Shown here piece by piece: positions 14,974-17,441 of a DNA stretch of 17,441 nucleotides. The stretch's first letter is position 1. Every line of letters begins with the position of its first letter. This DNA comes from Pseudomonadota bacterium. GTDB taxonomy: Bacteria; Pseudomonadota; Alphaproteobacteria; Rhizobiales; Xanthobacteraceae. The DNA lies in contig JAEZMI010000314.1 in assembly GCA_023414975.1 (NCBI GenBank), positions 1-17,441 of the forward strand, in the 5' to 3' direction. A program made the translations under genes and the position numbers. The notes beneath the pieces are model-generated. The model searched no databases. It was not told the origin of the DNA and saw only the letters and a list, made by a program, of their open reading frames with translations.

Positions 14974-15069
14974 GGGCATCATTCCGCATGGTTCGCAGAA
15001 GACATATTATGGAAATCAAACGGGTGTGTTTTGTGGCCGTACACTGGCGAATTTCCATTCAAGCCACTG
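14974..15069. other. mazG upstream region, AT-rich
   Basis: This gap of about 90 bp is clearly more AT-rich than the genes around it. It contains a possible mazG -10 on the minus strand, CATAAT (15011-15006), with no clear -35. An 8-bp inverted repeat ATGGAAAT (15009-15016) / ATTTCCAT (15051-15058) overlaps it. No intrinsic terminator for the upstream metG-tatD-MBL unit is evident. Confidence 0.4.
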
Positions 15070-15870
15070 TCAAATAATAATTTTCAATCCATCATGAGCG
15101 GCGATTACGCCCTCGGGAAGTTCGCTCATCAGCGTGCGGTAATCCAGGTCGGTGTGCATGTTCGTCAGCACCGCACGCCGCGGCCGTATACGGGCGATCC
15201 ACTCAAGCGCTTCGTTCAGCGAGAAATGCGTGGGGTGCGGACGCGGCCGGAGCGCGTCAACGATCCAGACATCGAGATCCTGGAGAAACGGCAGGCTTTC
15301 CTCCGGCAGATCGTGCAGGTCGCTCGAATAAGCGAGGCCGCCGATGCGGAAGCCATAGGAGAAGATGTTCCCGTGGAACTGTCGGAACGCCGTCGCTTCG
15401 ATTGGACCCGCAGGACCTGCGATGCGGATCGTATCGCCATGGCAGTAGCGGTGCTCGGTCAGGATCGGCGGGTAGTCGCTGCCCGGCGGCGTCTCGAAAC
15501 AATAGCCGAACCGCTGGTGCATGATCACAGAGGTTTCCGCGTCGAGCCATACGTCCATCCGCCGACGGTGCTGGATGGTCAACGGGCGAACATCGTCTAT
15601 GCCGTGGGTATGATCGGCGTGTTCGTGCGTGATCAGAATGCCGTCCAACCGGTCAACCTGTGCGTCCAGCAGCTGTTCGCGCAGGTCCGGCGAGGTATCG
15701 ATCAGCACCCGCGTCGGGGGGGTGAGGTCGTCCACCGTCCGCTCCACCAGCATGGAGCAGCGGCGGCGCCGGTTGCGGGGCTCTTCGGGATCGCAGACAC
15801 CCCACCCCTGCCCGACGCGCGGCACCCCGCCGGAGGAGCCGCAGCCGAGGATCGTGAAGGTCAGAGCCAT
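15070..15870 (-). CDS. MBL-fold metallo-hydrolase
   Basis: A metallo-beta-lactamase-fold hydrolase, probably a phosphodiesterase-type enzyme; the substrate is unknown. The 266 residues show the N-terminal strand TILGCGSSGGVPRV (6-19) and the metal motif THEHADH (81-87, ligands H82, H84, D86, H87). Further likely ligands are H166 (RQFHGN), D184 (YSSDLHD) and H239 (TNMHTD). The start resembles PhnP and tRNase Z relatives, but the CxCxxC structural zinc motif of PhnP is absent, so I do not name it phnP. ATG at 15870 lies 22 bases after the tatD stop. The frame opens upstream to 15966, but that part overlaps tatD and is not MBL-like. It is the last gene of the metG-tatD unit. The final codons (ATT-ATT-ATT-TGA) are unusually AT-rich. 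Confidence 0.9.
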   Translation of the reverse strand: MALTFTILGCGSSGGVPRVGQGWGVCDPEEPRNRRRRCSMLVERTVDDLTPPTRVLIDTSPDLREQLLDAQVDRLDGILITHEHADHTHGIDDVRPLTIQHRRRMDVWLDAETSVIMHQRFGYCFETPPGSDYPPILTEHRYCHGDTIRIAGPAGPIEATAFRQFHGNIFSYGFRIGGLAYSSDLHDLPEESLPFLQDLDVWIVDALRPRPHPTHFSLNEALEWIARIRPRRAVLTNMHTDLDYRTLMSELPEGVIAAHDGLKIII

Positions 15871-15892
15871 GGCAGAGGGTTCGTCCCGTGCT

Positions 15893-16666
15893 TCACGCCG
15901 CTCGGGGGAACAAGCGGAAGAAGTTCTCGGTGGTCTGAGCGGCAACCGCCTCAAGGCTCGTGCCACGCGCTTCCGCCAGTATACGGGCGGTCTCCACTAC
16001 ATAGGAAGGCTCGTTCCGCTTTCCCCGCCAGGGATTGGGCGCAAGGTACGGCGCATCCGTCTCGACGAGAATGCGCTCTGCCGGCAGCTCTCGGGCGATG
16101 TCGCGCAGCGGCGCGCCGGTTTTAAAGGTCAGTATCCCCGAGAACGATACATAGCCGCCCAGCGCGACCGCGCGGCGTGCAAGATCCGGGCCCGCGGTGA
16201 AGCAGTGAAGGACGAAACCGAAAGCACCCTTCGCGCGCTCATCCTCAAGAATCGCGGCGACATCGTCATCCGCCTCGCGGGCGTGGATAACCAGCGGCAA
16301 GCCGGTGCGGCGCGCCGCCTCGATGTGCAGACGAAACCCATGCGCCTGTGCGGCGTGGGGGGCTGTATCGTAGTGATAATCAAGTCCCGCCTCGCCGATG
16401 GCGACCACTTTGGGGTGGTTCGTCTCCCGCAGCAGTTCATCCAGCGTGACGTCTGCTTCCTCGGCCGCATTATGGGGGTGCGTGCCCACCGAGCAGAACA
16501 CCTCCTCGAAGCGCTCCGCGATCGCCCTCACCTCACCCGATCGGCGCACGCGTGTGCCTATCGTGACAAGACGGCCGACACCGGCCGCGCGGGCGCGGGC
16601 GACGACCTGATCGAGCTCCGCGGCGAAATCCGGGAAATCCAGATGGCAATGGCTGTCGACGATCAT
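15893..16666 (-). CDS. tatD: TatD-family metal-dependent hydrolase
   Basis: TatD-type enzymes are TIM-barrel metal hydrolases with DNase activity. They act in DNA repair and turnover in the cytoplasm, and despite the name are not part of the Tat translocase. The 257 residues show DSHCHLD (4-10, H6 and H8), GTHPHNA (61-67), GEAGLDYHYD (91-100, E92), HARE (128-131), HCF (154-156), ETDAPYL (202-208, D204) and RGKRNEP (214-220). Length is typical. The ATG (16666) overlaps the metG stop as ATGA, showing translational coupling. The MBL gene follows by 22 bases. The paralogues YcfH and YjjV are alternatives that sequence alone does not separate. Confidence 0.94.
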   Translation of the reverse strand: MIVDSHCHLDFPDFAAELDQVVARARAAGVGRLVTIGTRVRRSGEVRAIAERFEEVFCSVGTHPHNAAEEADVTLDELLRETNHPKVVAIGEAGLDYHYDTAPHAAQAHGFRLHIEAARRTGLPLVIHAREADDDVAAILEDERAKGAFGFVLHCFTAGPDLARRAVALGGYVSFSGILTFKTGAPLRDIARELPAERILVETDAPYLAPNPWRGKRNEPSYVVETARILAEARGTSLEAVAAQTTENFFRLFPRAA

Positions 16667-17441
16667 GCCCCGGCCGCCGCCTCAGGCTCGACATAGCGCG
16701 GAAACACGGGCAACGGGGCGGGAAGAATGGTGCCACCCGTCAGGCGCCCATCCGCGCCGAGACAAGCCAAGGTGCGAGCGTCGGCGGGTACAGCCAGCAG
16801 ATCGAGCAGCTTGCCGGCACTTCCCGGGATGAAGGGCTGGGCGAGCAGGGCCACCTGCCGGATCACCTCCGCGGTCGTCCAAAGCACCGTGCCGAAGCGT
16901 TCGGGATCGACCTTGCGAAGCTCCCAAGGCGCTGCTGCCGCGAAGTAACGGTTGGCATCCGCCACCACGGTCCAAATCGCCGCGAGAGCCTGGTGGATCT
17001 GCTGAGCTTCCATCGCCTCGCGCACCTTGGCGCCCATGGCGTCAGCGCTCGCAAGGATTGCGGCATCGTCCTCCGAGAGCGCGCCAGCGGGGGGGAGCTG
17101 GCCACCCAGATTCTTGCCGATCATCGAGAGTGAACGCTGGGCCAGATTGCCGAGGTCATTGGCAAGGTCGGCATTGGTGCGGGCAACGATCGCCTCATGG
17201 CTGTACGAGCCGTCCTGACCGAACGGGATTTCGCGCAGCAGGAAATAGCGTAGCGCGTCCACGCCGTAGGCATTGGCAAGATCGAAGGGATCGATGACGT
17301 TGCCGACCGACTTCGACATTTTCTCCCCGCGGTTATGGATGAAGCCGTGCGCGAACACGGTTTTGGGCGGCTCAAGCCCTGCCGAAAGCAGAAAGGCCGG
17401 CCAGTACACCGCGTGGAAGCGGATGATGTCCTTGCCGATGA
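16663..17441 (-). CDS. metG: Methionyl-tRNA synthetase (C-terminal part, runs off right edge)
   Basis: MetG attaches methionine to tRNA(Met). The window holds the last 258 residues, and the 5' part lies beyond 17441. The visible part begins IGKDIIRFHAVYWPAF and carries the KMSKS loop as GEKMSKSVGNVIDP. The anticodon-binding helical domain follows (PFGQDGSYSHEAIVART, NDLGNLAQRS, APWEL and AQPFIPGSAGKLL). The protein ends about 70 residues after APWEL with no EMAPII-like tRNA-binding domain, as in the shorter MetG form. Its stop overlaps the tatD ATG by four bases. In many Alphaproteobacteria it follows tmk and holB, but those lie outside this window. Confidence 0.95.
   Translation of the reverse strand, partial: IGKDIIRFHAVYWPAFLLSAGLEPPKTVFAHGFIHNRGEKMSKSVGNVIDPFDLANAYGVDALRYFLLREIPFGQDGSYSHEAIVARTNADLANDLGNLAQRSLSMIGKNLGGQLPPAGALSEDDAAILASADAMGAKVREAMEAQQIHQALAAIWTVVADANRYFAAAAPWELRKVDPERFGTVLWTTAEVIRQVALLAQPFIPGSAGKLLDLLAVPADARTLACLGADGRLTGGTILPAPLPVFPRYVEPEAAAGA

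Noticed and set aside
15070..15870. Naming the MBL protein PhnP
   Set aside because: The CxCxxC structural zinc motif of PhnP is absent and no phosphonate genes lie nearby.
14218..16125. Long open frame of 635 codons on the plus strand opposite mazG and the MBL gene
   Set aside because: It is antisense to two clear genes with intact catalytic motifs. It shows no recognisable domain and is typical of GC-rich shadow frames.
1..17441. Mobile elements, CRISPR arrays, prophage or defence islands
   Set aside because: No transposase, integrase, direct-repeat array or island-like composition was seen. All genes are conserved chromosomal genes.

Overview
The window is GC-rich chromosomal DNA with tightly packed genes. 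It looks like an alphaproteobacterium of the Hyphomicrobiales (Rhizobiales), perhaps Xanthobacteraceae-like. This rests on the fused ispDF gene, the dusB(nifR3)-ntrB-ntrC order, the ntrYX pair, the nearby trkA-hfq-hflX block and the metG-tatD-MBL order. The family-level placement is inference from remembered gene order, not a search result. No mobile element, phage gene, CRISPR array, tRNA or rRNA was seen, and no gap between genes exceeds 300 bp.

Layout. Positions 1-822 (minus): 5' part of ispDF, cut by the left edge. 823-1022: divergent promoter region. 1023-4635 (plus): dusB-ntrB-ntrC, with overlapping or nearly touching genes. 4755-8422 (plus): ntrY-ntrX, the second nitrogen-related two-component system. 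8537-11370 (plus): trkA-trkH, the two halves of a Trk-type K+ uptake system. 11403-12263 (plus): a class IV aminotransferase resembling D-amino acid transaminase. 12430-14080 (plus): hfq-hflX, with hflX starting on a TTG just after the hfq stop. 14077-14973 (minus): mazG, convergent with hflX and sharing a CTAG at the two stop codons. 15070-17441 (minus): metG (partial)-tatD-MBL hydrolase, an overlapping or closely spaced operon.

How the genes work together. NtrB/NtrC sense nitrogen status and activate sigma-54 promoters. NtrY/NtrX are a membrane-bound sensor and a response regulator; this NtrX has lost the GAFTGA loop needed for sigma-54 contact. TrkA gates the TrkH K+ channel. Hfq and HflX act in RNA-based regulation and ribosome rescue. 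MazG, TatD, MetG and the MBL protein are housekeeping enzymes.

The gene content is conserved and ordinary. The unexpected signal is a 14-bp AT-cored palindrome, approximately GGTATTWWAATACC. It occurs five times between 65 and 4644, mostly inside coding sequence, in several reading frames and encoding different peptides. By eye it is absent from the remaining 12.8 kb. It looks like a DNA-level signal imposed on the coding sequence, and I do not recognise it as a described site.
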